This document shows positions 24,174-33,313 of a stretch of DNA of 64,000 bases, piece by piece (position 1 is the stretch's first letter; every line of letters begins with the position of its first letter). The notes beneath the pieces were generated by a model. That model had not been told where the DNA came from, did no database searches, and worked only from the letters and a program-made list of their open reading frames with translations. The DNA comes from Deinococcus cellulosilyticus NBRC 106333 = KACC 11606 (GTDB lineage Bacteria; Deinococcota; Deinococci; Deinococcales; Deinococcaceae), in NCBI RefSeq assembly GCF_007990775.1, contig NZ_BJXB01000012.1, positions 62,001-126,000 of the forward strand, given 5' to 3'. A program made the translations under genes and the position numbers.

Positions 24174-25244
24174 TCAGTCCTCCATGGGCGGGGCAGGGGT
24201 GAAGGTGGAGGTGAGTTCCACGGGTCCTCCCTGTTCGATGGAACGGTGGGCGGCATCAAGCAGATCCACGATGTGTGCCGCCTGCTCTCCACTGGCCCGG
24301 TGGGGTCTGTTCTCCCGGATCGCTGCTGCCATCTCACTCAGGCCAAGGGCATACCGGAAGGGCTTTTCTGTGGGAGTGTAATCTGGGAGGGACTCGTAGG
24401 CCTTGCCAAACTGACCCACTTCAAGCTTTGCGGAGGGCTCGACCCAGCTGGAGAGGTAAAGCTGCCCGGTGTCCCCGTGGAACTCGATTCCGACCTGTTT
24501 GCTGGTGTGGGTCACATAAAAGGAGCAGGTGAGGCGCACCACCGGACCGCTCGCCAGTTCGATCACCACCACGTACCAGTCTGGAGCGTTCACCTCAAAG
24601 GGCACATCCCGCTTGCTGATGCGGTCTTTCCTGAGGACACTCCCGTAGGCCCATACCCTTTTTGCAGGCCCAAAAATGCTGGTGATCACCGTCAGGGGGT
24701 AAACCCCCACATCCCGCAAAGGCCCGATGTCATAAAAGCTGAACGGGGTGGGATGCCAGGTCTCGATGCGTCCGTGGTTGGTTTCCGCATAGATGGCCCG
24801 CACCTGCCCGATGGTTCCTACATGAAGCTCCCTCAGGGCCCTCTGCTGTGCATCTCCCAGGAAGGTGATGGGGGCACAACCCAGACGCACTCCATTGGCT
24901 TTTGCAGTGTTCACCAGATCTCTGGCCTCTTCACTGGTGGCCGCCAGGGGTTTTTCACTGAAGACGTGCTTCCCTGCTTCAAGAGCAGCTTTTGAGATTT
25001 CAAAGTGGGCTGGAAGGATGGTCAGGTTCAGGACCACCTCGACTTCGGGATCGGCAAGCAGGGCCCCATAGGTGTCAAAGGTTTTGCCTCCAAAGTCATC
25101 GGCCAGTTTTTTGCTCTTTTCTGGATCAATGTCAAAGCATCCATACAGCTCCAAATTGTCGTAACTCTGCATTTCCCTGGCGTACACGGCAGCAATCACA
25201 CCGCATCCGACCACGGCCACTTTCACAGCATGGTTCGCGCTCAC
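24174..25244 (-). CDS. Gfo/Idh/MocA family oxidoreductase, 356 aa
   Basis: The N-terminal Rossmann domain opens with VAVVGCGVIAAVYAREM and has the family motif HVFSEKPLAAT (EKP near residue 97). The C-terminal alpha/beta domain starts after about residue 130, with WHPTPFSFYDIGPLRDVGVYP, where an Asp and a His-type proton relay are usual. Members oxidise or reduce sugars and inositols with NAD(P). The start GTG overlaps the upstream stop as GTGA. In this operon it may create the 3-keto or sugar acid that the ThuA, isomerase-like and OtnK/OtnC proteins process. Cytoplasmic. Confidence 0.87.
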   Translation of the reverse strand: MSANHAVKVAVVGCGVIAAVYAREMQSYDNLELYGCFDIDPEKSKKLADDFGGKTFDTYGALLADPEVEVVLNLTILPAHFEISKAALEAGKHVFSEKPLAATSEEARDLVNTAKANGVRLGCAPITFLGDAQQRALRELHVGTIGQVRAIYAETNHGRIETWHPTPFSFYDIGPLRDVGVYPLTVITSIFGPAKRVWAYGSVLRKDRISKRDVPFEVNAPDWYVVVIELASGPVVRLTCSFYVTHTSKQVGIEFHGDTGQLYLSSWVEPSAKLEVGQFGKAYESLPDYTPTEKPFRYALGLSEMAAAIRENRPHRASGEQAAHIVDLLDAAHRSIEQGGPVELTSTFTPAPPMED

Positions 25245-26041
25245 AGCAGTTCCTCCGCGTATGTTTTTGAGCGGGCAATGTCCTCGTTCGGGTTGTGGGT
25301 GTGGGGTTCATGCTCCAGGCTGATCTCTCCGGTGTACCCGATGTCTTTGAGGGCCTCGATGCAGTCTGCAATGTCCACCACCCCGTCCTGAAAAGCACAG
25401 GTCTCGTGGGTTCCCACCCTGAGCACGTCTTTGAGGTGGACGTGCACCAGACGGTCTTTCAGTTCACGGATCGCCTGCCCGGCAGGGTAATTCTGGGTGC
25501 CAAACCAGCCTGTGTCGATGGTGGTTCCAATCACGTCCGCATCGGTGTCCCCGATTTTGTTCAGCACGTCCTGGGGGGTCTTTTCGGGGTGGTTTTCGTA
25601 GGCGAGGATCAGGCCATATTCCCGGAGTTTCTCCACCAGAAAGGGACGGTTGTTGAAAAGAAGGGGGGTCGCTCCAGCAAGAATCCGGATGTTCAGGCGT
25701 TTTACCAGTTCGCAGGTTTTCAGAAATTCCTCTTCGGTGTCCCCAAAGCCACCACAGTAAGCAAAAACCGACATGTTGCGTGCAGCGAGCAGGTCTTTGA
25801 GGACCTGAACGTGCTCCTCGGTCCACCACTTCTGGTTGAGGTGGAAGTGCCAGAGTTCCAGTTTCTTGAATCCCAGACCCTCAATTTCAGCGAGCAGGTC
25901 GTCCATGCGCTCTTTGAAGGTCTCGATGGGTGAAAAATACAGCCTGCTGGTGCGGCAGGCAATGCCCCAGTCTTCTTCACTGGAATAGAAAGCCTGTCTG
26001 TAAGCGTAATTTGCGGTGTTGAACGCCAGTTCGCGGTTCAT
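25241..26041 (-). CDS. Sugar phosphate isomerase/epimerase-like TIM barrel, 266 aa
   Basis: This is a xylose isomerase-like TIM barrel of the AP endonuclease 2 superfamily. Metal-binding positions are visible around KKLELWHFH, LILAYENHPEKTP (Glu, Asn, His), GTTIDTGWF (Asp), VHVHLKDVL (His, Lys, Asp) and GEISLEHEP (Glu near the C-terminus). Such proteins isomerise or epimerise sugars and inositol derivatives and often pair with Gfo/Idh/MocA enzymes, as here (four-base overlap). The substrate is not evident. It overlaps the large GH38-like gene upstream by four bases. Confidence 0.85.
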   Translation of the reverse strand: MNRELAFNTANYAYRQAFYSSEEDWGIACRTSRLYFSPIETFKERMDDLLAEIEGLGFKKLELWHFHLNQKWWTEEHVQVLKDLLAARNMSVFAYCGGFGDTEEEFLKTCELVKRLNIRILAGATPLLFNNRPFLVEKLREYGLILAYENHPEKTPQDVLNKIGDTDADVIGTTIDTGWFGTQNYPAGQAIRELKDRLVHVHLKDVLRVGTHETCAFQDGVVDIADCIEALKDIGYTGEISLEHEPHTHNPNEDIARSKTYAEELL

Positions 26042-29000
26042 CTCTTCCTCCGGAGGTGGATCTTCAGGGTCACGAGGTCCAGTGCGGGCAGTGAAACAGC
26101 AATGCGAGGTGAATGGGTGGGAATCTCCTGCAGAAAACCTCCGTGCAGATCGGTGAGATGGACGGTCTGGGGCACATCTGGCAGTTCGATGTGGGCGGTC
26201 TGGGGGTGTGAAGTGATGCTCTGAAGCCGGAGGGTGAGCAGGTCGTCTTGCACCTGCATGGTTCGCACGTGCACGTCTCCGGTGACTTTGAGCAGGTAGC
26301 CCTGCCGGGGGTCCTGGTAAACCGGAAGCTCCTCACGGAAATCCTGAAAGCTGATGCGATGGGCATACAGGGGTCGGCGGGTGGCCCATCCGATCCTGTG
26401 GGCTTCTGCTTCAGTCAGGTGGTTTCCGCTGGCGATCAGGTAACGGAAGTGAAAATTCCCGCCCTGTTTCCCGAGGTAATTGGTGTGCCAGTAGTTGTTC
26501 AGCAGGTAGGAACAAACGGGGCCAGTTCGCTGGTCCTTTTTCACGGGCCAGTGGCCCCGCACCACATCCCCGATGCAGAACAGGGGGATGTCTGGACTGG
26601 CAATCAGGGTAGGAATTCCGCCCGTCTTGAGGATGCCGGTCTGCAAGGGGAGCCATTCCTGGCAGGCTCCAGGGAGGGTGTCTGTTTCCCAGTCCACCCA
26701 TCCGATCTGGGCGTCTGATTTGATTGTTTCGATGTCTGCCAGATCAAACTGAACATAGGCCGATTCACGGGAAAGGGTCGGAGTTTTGCTGTACTGGTAA
26801 TCCAGCAGCACTGCTTTCTGGTTCTCAGGCAGGTGGAGGGTGAAGGTCAGTGGACCACTGAAATGCTGCCCTTTGAGGGTCAATGTGCTTCCCAGGGCGT
26901 CCTGCACAAGGAGCCCTTCATGAAGCTGAAATCCATCATGGAGTGTCAGTTCAGCGTCTGGGAGGTCCGCCTGATTGCTGGTGATGCGTGAGCCTTCCCC
27001 TCCTGTCACATAAACCAGGCTGCCTGCACCCTGGCTGGAAAGCAGGGATTGACCGGATTCAAGGTCTGTGATCTGCAGGATTCTGGCCCGGTCTGCATCC
27101 ACGTGCACCTGATAATGGGGGGTCTCCAACATCACCAGACCACGGATCTGTGCAGGGAAGGGCTTCTGGGGCTCAGGTGCAGGGCGCAACTGGAACCTGC
27201 GGTAACTGAATCCCTCCAGGGTGGTGCTGAACTGGATGACTTTCTGGGTGGCCGTTCTGGACACTTCACGGAAAGGGACACGGGTGTCTCCATCAAAAAT
27301 TCCCTCATGCAAGGCTATTTCAACGTTGCAATCACTGGTCATGGTGAAGTTGTGCGGGTTGTAGACCACCACCTCGCGGGCCCGGGTGTTCCACTGCAGG
27401 CTGTTGCGGCTTGCGGCAGCGTGAAGCAGCTGTTTTGCTTTTTGCTGCGCCGTCGCAGCAAAGGCCTTTTTCACGTCCCACTGGTCTTTTTGCAGGATCG
27501 CATCGCTGTCGGTCACGCTGAGGAAAGCCCCCCAGGTGTGCTCGTCATAGAGCAGCAGTTCATGCCACGCCTGATCGTAAAATCCGGCAGGGGTTTGCAA
27601 GGTGGCATCATGCAGGGCGGCCAGGGCATCGAGTTGTTCTGCGGCAGGGAGGTCTGCCTGGGCCTGTCTGGCCTGCAGGGTTTCCTGCAAACTGGTGATG
27701 ACTCCATCTTCCCAGTACGCTCCACCATCTCCGGTCACGGTTTCCAGCTGTTCTCCCCAGCGTTCCTCGATGTGCTCGAAGAAATGGGTCGGATCGGTGG
27801 GCAGCAGTTTGGGGTAGACGTAGGTGTCGTTCCAGAGCTGCACAAACCGGTTGGGCTGGGGGTCGATGTCGGTGTTGTCCGCCTCCTGCCCGTACAGCAA
27901 AACGGCATCTGGCAGGTAATCATCCCGCTCGTATTCGGAAAGCCAGGTGTTCAGTCCCCGCTCTGCACTGCTGAGCACCGGAGGGCTGCCGCAGACCTTG
28001 CGCAGCTCGCAGTACATTTTTGCCAGCCAGTACAGCACTTTCCCACCTGCCGGACCCTGCCACCAGAAAGGGCACCGGGTGTTCAGCCTGCCGTTCAGCC
28101 GGAAAGGCCCGTGGTCCTGGTTGTTGGCATGAATCAGGTAACGCACGCCCGCTCTGGACAGCACATCCGGCAGGGCCTGCGTGATGCTGGCGACATCCAC
28201 CACTGCAGCGAGTTTGCTGGACACCCCGTACATGGAAAGCATCTTCTGCCCAAGGGTCTGGTTGTGAATCAGGTCTTCCAGCGCTGCAAAATGGGTCAGC
28301 AGGTCGGCATAATTCTGGGCGGCATGGATGTGTCCAGCCTGCATCTGTTCCGAGAGCTGTTTCCTCTGGGTCTGTGAGCGGGATTCCGTGTAGGATTCCA
28401 GAGGCCACACGCTGTCCAGGTGGTAGGAGAACAGGTCTCCTGCCGCTATAAACTTCAGAGCACTGTCCAGATTGCGGTTCTGGCGTTCAGCCACTTCAAT
28501 TTGCCTGTGGGTGTACCCGATGTCCGTGTGGGAGTGGGTCGCCATGTAAACGGTCCATTTGCGGGCACGTTTCATCCGACCTGTGAAACCCAGCACCTGG
28601 CACTCAAAAACCTCGTCTTTGACCGAAGTCCACACGCTGAAGCGGGACTGCCCCCAGTGGGTGGGTTCTGGTTCGATTTCGTAAGATACGCCATCGATCA
28701 GGACGGTGAAAGGGGCAGACCCCCGGTTCCAGTTCACGATGCCATCAATGCGGTTCAGGAGCTCACCCTTTTCTTCCCGGTACAATACTGTCGGCACGAT
28801 CTGCACAGAAACTTCAATCGATTCAGCTTCTGTCAGGCGAATGCTCTGGTAAATCAAACCGGCCCCGTTTGCCATGCGGTCCAGACGGGTAATGCGATCC
28901 AGGTTGTCGATGAAAAGCACCTCTTCCCCGTCCACTGCAGTGAGGGTCAGGCGGTTGATGCCTTCATGGACACATCCCGGAGGCAGCACGGTCCTGAGGG

Positions 29001-29385
29001 TCCCATCGGCATAGATGGTGGTGTGCAGGCCGCTGAGCAGGCGGATTTCACCCGACTGGCTTGCTCTGGGGTTCAAATACAGGTCGGTTTCGAAGCCATT
29101 GATGCTTGCCCGCAGGTGGGGATATCTGGGGGCAATGACGAGATATTCGATCTCCAGCAGATAACCGCTGGGATGCAGGTCTGCGGGCAGCTCAAAAAGA
29201 ATCTCACGGGGATAAAGCTGGTATCCCGCTTCAGGGTCTGCTTCACTGGCCTGATAGATCGGCCAGGATGCCCCTGAACCTGCCAGATAGGGAGTTTCTG
29301 GCGTGATGCGGGGGTGCTTGTAATTGTCCAGCAGGTCACCTGCACCAATCTCAAAGACCAGCATGGGAGGGGTCCTCGTTGTCAT
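26038..29385 (-). CDS. Large GH38-like glycosidase with N-terminal beta module, 1115 aa
   Basis: Residues 1-275 are beta-rich and read like a lyase-type or carbohydrate-binding module (YPREILFELP, YLLEIEYLVI, LTLTAVDG). The catalytic part begins with ATHSHTDIGYTHRQ (H284, H286, D288), equivalent to the HxHxD zinc motif of GH38. The nucleophile is probably D397 in VVDVASITQALPDVL, aligned with PDSFGHxxxLPQL of standard alpha-mannosidases. The later YDEHTWGAF replaces the usual QFHDILPGSS. It thus belongs to a diverged GH38-like clade, so substrate need not be alpha-mannose. An alternative ATG lies seven codons downstream. It overlaps the YesL-like gene. Confidence 0.75.
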   Translation of the reverse strand: MTTRTPPMLVFEIGAGDLLDNYKHPRITPETPYLAGSGASWPIYQASEADPEAGYQLYPREILFELPADLHPSGYLLEIEYLVIAPRYPHLRASINGFETDLYLNPRASQSGEIRLLSGLHTTIYADGTLRTVLPPGCVHEGINRLTLTAVDGEEVLFIDNLDRITRLDRMANGAGLIYQSIRLTEAESIEVSVQIVPTVLYREEKGELLNRIDGIVNWNRGSAPFTVLIDGVSYEIEPEPTHWGQSRFSVWTSVKDEVFECQVLGFTGRMKRARKWTVYMATHSHTDIGYTHRQIEVAERQNRNLDSALKFIAAGDLFSYHLDSVWPLESYTESRSQTQRKQLSEQMQAGHIHAAQNYADLLTHFAALEDLIHNQTLGQKMLSMYGVSSKLAAVVDVASITQALPDVLSRAGVRYLIHANNQDHGPFRLNGRLNTRCPFWWQGPAGGKVLYWLAKMYCELRKVCGSPPVLSSAERGLNTWLSEYERDDYLPDAVLLYGQEADNTDIDPQPNRFVQLWNDTYVYPKLLPTDPTHFFEHIEERWGEQLETVTGDGGAYWEDGVITSLQETLQARQAQADLPAAEQLDALAALHDATLQTPAGFYDQAWHELLLYDEHTWGAFLSVTDSDAILQKDQWDVKKAFAATAQQKAKQLLHAAASRNSLQWNTRAREVVVYNPHNFTMTSDCNVEIALHEGIFDGDTRVPFREVSRTATQKVIQFSTTLEGFSYRRFQLRPAPEPQKPFPAQIRGLVMLETPHYQVHVDADRARILQITDLESGQSLLSSQGAGSLVYVTGGEGSRITSNQADLPDAELTLHDGFQLHEGLLVQDALGSTLTLKGQHFSGPLTFTLHLPENQKAVLLDYQYSKTPTLSRESAYVQFDLADIETIKSDAQIGWVDWETDTLPGACQEWLPLQTGILKTGGIPTLIASPDIPLFCIGDVVRGHWPVKKDQRTGPVCSYLLNNYWHTNYLGKQGGNFHFRYLIASGNHLTEAEAHRIGWATRRPLYAHRISFQDFREELPVYQDPRQGYLLKVTGDVHVRTMQVQDDLLTLRLQSITSHPQTAHIELPDVPQTVHLTDLHGGFLQEIPTHSPRIAVSLPALDLVTLKIHLRRKR

Positions 29386-30007
29386 TCAGGTGCTCTTCCT
29401 GGGGTTCGGGCATCTGGTGGGCCGCTTTGACCCGTGCAGCAGCAAACATCAGGCCCACCGATGTGAAGACGATCAGGGGCAGGGTCATCCACTTCAGGCT
29501 GATCAGCAGCAAGGTGATGGGCACCAGGGTGTGAAAGTGCGATGCAATGGGTTCACGAATGAGGTCCTGCAATGCAGCAGGCAAAGCTTTCAGGTAAGGC
29601 AGGCGGTGCACAGTGAGGCGCTCCAGCAGATAAGGCTGCAAAGCCAGAGCAAACACCAGAATGTAGCCCACCAGCACCATCAGGATGGCCTGTCCAAAGG
29701 CCGGGAGCACCTGTGCCCAGAACACCAGGTTGGTGTACAGGAGGCCCAGCAGCAAAATCCAGCCCAGCAGGTACAGCACGCCATTCAGGAGGTGAGACCG
29801 GACCCAGGCAGGCAACTCTTCCAGCCGGTGTTTCTCTTCATCCCGGAAGGTGCGGGCGATGTATTCATAGACGGCAAGCAGGGCAGGACCGAGAAGAACC
29901 ACCGTCCAGCCCAGAAGGAGCAAAATCAGGTTCAGCAAAACCAGTTGCAAAAGGTTCTGCCAGGCGAGCACCCCTCCTTCTCGAATGCCACGCCAGAAAC
30001 TAAGCAT
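29351..30007 (-). CDS. YesL-like DUF624 membrane protein, 218 aa
   Basis: The protein has about five hydrophobic segments (near residues 19-45, 73-90, 92-122 and 152-185) and the short N-terminal WRGIREGGVLAWQN typical of YesL/DUF624 proteins. Members accompany carbohydrate ABC transporters and glycoside operons in Firmicutes and Deinococcota, but their function is unknown. It is the only membrane protein of the operon, and no permease or binding protein lies nearby. It overlaps both neighbours (8 bases with GH2 and up to 35 with the GH38-like gene). Confidence 0.75.
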   Translation of the reverse strand: MLSFWRGIREGGVLAWQNLLQLVLLNLILLLLGWTVVLLGPALLAVYEYIARTFRDEEKHRLEELPAWVRSHLLNGVLYLLGWILLLGLLYTNLVFWAQVLPAFGQAILMVLVGYILVFALALQPYLLERLTVHRLPYLKALPAALQDLIREPIASHFHTLVPITLLLISLKWMTLPLIVFTSVGLMFAAARVKAAHQMPEPQEEHLNDNEDPSHAGL

Positions 30008-32420
30008 GGACTTCCTCTGGTGTGGCCAGGTTGAAGGCTTTCACTGTGATCTGTGGGCGTTCTACAGGATCTCCAGATGGGGTGGTCAGTTTCACTTGCA
30101 CGGCACGGGTTTCTCCGGGGAGCAGGGTCATCACCCCTTCAGAGAACCACTCGATGCATCCAGCATCTGCCTCCAGCGTCACAAAATGGGCCGTCACCGT
30201 TCCGGTGTTCCTGACCCTGAGGACTTCACCTTGCAGGTGCAGAGCCACAGGGGTGGCCTCAAGGTCCAGCAGGGATTTGAAGGGCTGATGGGTCTGACTG
30301 GAAAAATAATATTCACCTGTTGATGTTCGAGATGCAGTTCTGAGGGACAGCCGGACATGGATCACACTTGCCACGGACAGTTCAACCTGATCTCCTGCCT
30401 TCAGATCAAACGTCTGCAGAGGATGTCCTGCAAGGTCAAAAGTTTCCAGGCGGATGTCATGGTTGGCAGGGGTCTGGCGGGTGGTCAACACGTCGGCTTT
30501 GAGCACACCCTCTGGGGCAACAGGACTCTGGTATCTGAGGAAGGCAGCTTCAGGCTGAAAGGCATCCTTCAGCGCATAAAAGGCTGCTTTCTGCTTCAGG
30601 TTGTGGTCCAGCACGTTGGTGCAGTGGGCATTGGGCCAGGGTTCATTCAGCTGCCAGACCAGAGCCCCGCTGCATTCAGGTCTGACGCGGTTGCTCAGGA
30701 CGGCATAACGCAGGACGTCGTGCTGGACAAACTGGGTCAATTTCACATAAGTGTCCAGATCAGTCACTGGACCAAAGACCTCTTCAATGCGGTGTCCCAT
30801 CAGCCACCACGACCCGTGGTGGACCACCATTTCGTTGCTGTCGTTCATGGGCCACAGGTGGCTTTCTGGAAGGAAACTTTTGAGGGTTTCCATCCTGGGG
30901 GCAGCCTGACAGCCAAACTCGCTGTGCAGCAGGGCACGGGAGCGGTAAAAAGGCAGGTAGGTGTCCACACACCCCCGGTAATGCCAGGGACCATGCACAT
31001 CGTGCTGATCGGCTGCAGACTGTTCAGAGAGGTCATAGCTGGGACCACTGGGGGAGGTGGGCAGGAAGGGACGGGTGGGGTCCAGGTCCTGAAGCATCTG
31101 ATGAATGCGGTGAATGGTGGGATGGTCCAGTCCTGCAGGGTTGCGGTGTTCGTCGGTCAGTTCGTTTCCGGCGTCATAAAGCACCACACTGGGATGGTTG
31201 CGCAACTTCGAGACCAGATGAGGCAGGTCCCGATCCAGGTTTTGCAGGAACACCTCAGAGGTTGGGGGCACGTTGTCGGTTCCGCTGGAACTGAGGGGCA
31301 TCTCCTGCCAGACCATGAGACCCAGACGGTCACAGGCCTCCAGTGTGGCTTTCGAGGCAATCGGGCACACCCCGTTGAACCGGAGCATGTTGGCCCCGGT
31401 GTGCCGGGCGAGTTCCATCAGGGTGCGCTCGGTGTCTGCAATGCCCTGCCTTGCCAGCAGGTGGTCTGCAGAGACCACATTGAAACCCCGCATCTCAATG
31501 GCCTGACCATTCACCACCAGGGTGTAGGGCAGTGCACCACGATTGCGTGAGGCTTCATTGTGTTCCAATGTCACACTGCGGATGCCGTGCCGGAATTCCA
31601 GGGTCTGGTGGTCATCCTCCACCAGAACGGTGTAAAGCTTCTGATCACCGAATTCGTGGGGCCACCACAGTTCAGGATGCAGAACCTCGATGGTGGCTGA
31701 ACCCGTGCCCTCGGTCTTCAGAACCTGACCCGATGGGGTGGTGACCCTGACCCTGGCTGCAACACCTGCGTCCCACTGGATGGTGACGGTGGCTTTCTCT
31801 CCGTCAAGCTTGCTGGTGGCCCAGGCGTCCCAGATGGGTGTTTCTGCGGTTTCCTCTAGAAAGACATCTTTCCAGATGCCTGCATGAATGAGCCTTGTCC
31901 CAAAATCCCACCAGTAACCAAAACGGCCTTTGAGGGTCTGGGTTTCACTGGTTCTGCCCAGTTGCCCGTGTTCTTTTGGAGGCTCTTTCAGGACCACCAC
32001 CAGCAGATGGTTTCCTGGTTCCAGATGGCTCAGGTCAAAGCGGTGTGGGGTGTGTGCCCCGACGGTGGACCCAATCTGCACACCGTCCACAAAAACATCA
32101 CTGCTGTCATCGATGCCTTCAAAACACAGCCAGACCTTCGGAGCTTTCCTTTCCTGCAAGGTGAATCGCGTTCGGTACACCCACTGGCGTTCACTGACCC
32201 ATTCGCAATTCAGGCTGTTCAGGCCGAAAGAAGGATCTTCAATCTGACCTGCACGCAGCAGGTCCTCATGGATGGACCCGGGAACCTGAGCCGGACTCCA
32301 GCGGGTGCGGGCAAATGCACCCACCTGCTGCACTTCCTCTATGTGCAGCATTCTGAACCTCCAGTCTTCCGAAATGGAGGGGACCAGTTCCCAGGTTCCG
32401 TTCAGTGAGTGTTTTCCCAT
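30000..32420 (-). CDS. GH2 beta-mannosidase-like glycosidase, 806 aa
   Basis: The jelly-roll sugar-binding domain (LNGTWEL at the start, VFVDGVQIG near 110) is followed by immunoglobulin-like and TIM-barrel domains. The acid/base is E420 in YDAGNELTDEH, and the nucleophile is E501 in LLHSEFGCQA. The long N-terminal domain with QVPGSIHEDLLRAGQIEDP matches beta-mannosidases of GH2 better than beta-galactosidases. No signal peptide. It would act on Man-beta-1,4-GlcNAc or mannan fragments after the alpha-mannosidases and before or after GH84, which makes biochemical sense for N-glycan cores. It overlaps the aldolase gene by 19 bases. Confidence 0.85.
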   Translation of the reverse strand: MGKHSLNGTWELVPSISEDWRFRMLHIEEVQQVGAFARTRWSPAQVPGSIHEDLLRAGQIEDPSFGLNSLNCEWVSERQWVYRTRFTLQERKAPKVWLCFEGIDDSSDVFVDGVQIGSTVGAHTPHRFDLSHLEPGNHLLVVVLKEPPKEHGQLGRTSETQTLKGRFGYWWDFGTRLIHAGIWKDVFLEETAETPIWDAWATSKLDGEKATVTIQWDAGVAARVRVTTPSGQVLKTEGTGSATIEVLHPELWWPHEFGDQKLYTVLVEDDHQTLEFRHGIRSVTLEHNEASRNRGALPYTLVVNGQAIEMRGFNVVSADHLLARQGIADTERTLMELARHTGANMLRFNGVCPIASKATLEACDRLGLMVWQEMPLSSSGTDNVPPTSEVFLQNLDRDLPHLVSKLRNHPSVVLYDAGNELTDEHRNPAGLDHPTIHRIHQMLQDLDPTRPFLPTSPSGPSYDLSEQSAADQHDVHGPWHYRGCVDTYLPFYRSRALLHSEFGCQAAPRMETLKSFLPESHLWPMNDSNEMVVHHGSWWLMGHRIEEVFGPVTDLDTYVKLTQFVQHDVLRYAVLSNRVRPECSGALVWQLNEPWPNAHCTNVLDHNLKQKAAFYALKDAFQPEAAFLRYQSPVAPEGVLKADVLTTRQTPANHDIRLETFDLAGHPLQTFDLKAGDQVELSVASVIHVRLSLRTASRTSTGEYYFSSQTHQPFKSLLDLEATPVALHLQGEVLRVRNTGTVTAHFVTLEADAGCIEWFSEGVMTLLPGETRAVQVKLTTPSGDPVERPQITVKAFNLATPEEVHA

Positions 32421-33313
32421 GCCCGGTTCTCAGATCTGACAAAGTTTCGGATCTTGTCGATGGCAGTGTCCTTCACAGCCTGGCGGCCTTTTGCTCGAAG
32501 CTCCGGGTCCAGGGCGTCCAGTTCTGCACTGGTCATGCGCTCAAGTCCACCCATGGCAGCAAGCAGGGCCACTTCCAGATCGGTGGCGATGTTCATCTTG
32601 GTGGTGCCCCCCTCAGGAATCTGCATGGCGGTGTGCACGGTTTCGGGAGGCAGGCCTGAACCTCCGTGCAGCACGATAGGAAGGTCTCCCACCCTTTGAC
32701 GAATGGCACGCAGACGATCAAAGTCAATTTTGGGATTTTTCACTGGGTAGACACCGTGCGCCGTTCCGATGCTGACCGCCAGGGCATCACACCCAGTCAG
32801 TTCGACAAAATGCTGGGCTTCCTCGGGATCGGTGTACATTTCCTCGTCGTTCTCGGACTCCATTTTGTCGGTGGTGGTGAGTTTGCCGAGTTCGGCCTCC
32901 ACACTGACCCCTGCCCTGTGGGCCATGTCCACCACAATGCGGGTCAGGGCCACGTTTTCTGTGAAGGGCCTGGAGGAGGCATCGATCATCACACTGTTGA
33001 ATCCGGCGTCAATGGCGTCCTGAATAACGTTCAGTTCCCAGCTGTGGTCCAGGTGCAAACAGAAAGGCACCGTCACGTTCAGTTCACGCACCACTTTTGC
33101 GAGTTCGTTGCGGAACTGCATGGGCGTCAGCTGAAACCAGCCCAGTTCACGCTGGCTGATTTCCACAATCACCGGAGACTGGAGCTCCTGGGCTGCTTCC
33201 ATGACAGGCCGGATGCAGGCGAGGTAACGGGCAGAAAAAGCCGCCACACCATAGCCATGCTTCTGGGCGTGGGGCAGGATGTCACTCAGGGTCGAACTTC
33301 CAGGGATTTTCAT
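32402..33313 (-). CDS. Class II ketose-bisphosphate aldolase, 303 aa
   Basis: The sequence follows the class II FBP/tagatose-bisphosphate aldolase family: YGVAAFSARY, CLHLDHSWE (metal His and catalytic Asp near residues 86-89), VEAELGKL, SIGTAHGVYP, VLHGGSGLP and KMNIATDLE. It is probably zinc-dependent and cleaves a ketose 1-phosphate or bisphosphate to DHAP and an aldehyde. GatY/KbaY-type and 6-phospho-5-keto-gluconate-type aldolases share these motifs, so the substrate is open. It overlaps the racemase-like gene by ATGA. Cytoplasmic. Confidence 0.87.
   Translation of the reverse strand: MKIPGSSTLSDILPHAQKHGYGVAAFSARYLACIRPVMEAAQELQSPVIVEISQRELGWFQLTPMQFRNELAKVVRELNVTVPFCLHLDHSWELNVIQDAIDAGFNSVMIDASSRPFTENVALTRIVVDMAHRAGVSVEAELGKLTTTDKMESENDEEMYTDPEEAQHFVELTGCDALAVSIGTAHGVYPVKNPKIDFDRLRAIRQRVGDLPIVLHGGSGLPPETVHTAMQIPEGGTTKMNIATDLEVALLAAMGGLERMTSAELDALDPELRAKGRQAVKDTAIDKIRNFVRSENRAWENTH

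Noticed and set aside
27049..28377. A 442-codon plus-strand frame opposite the GH38-like gene
   Set aside because: Shadow of a long, well-supported coding region; no motif, promoter or ribosome binding site of its own.
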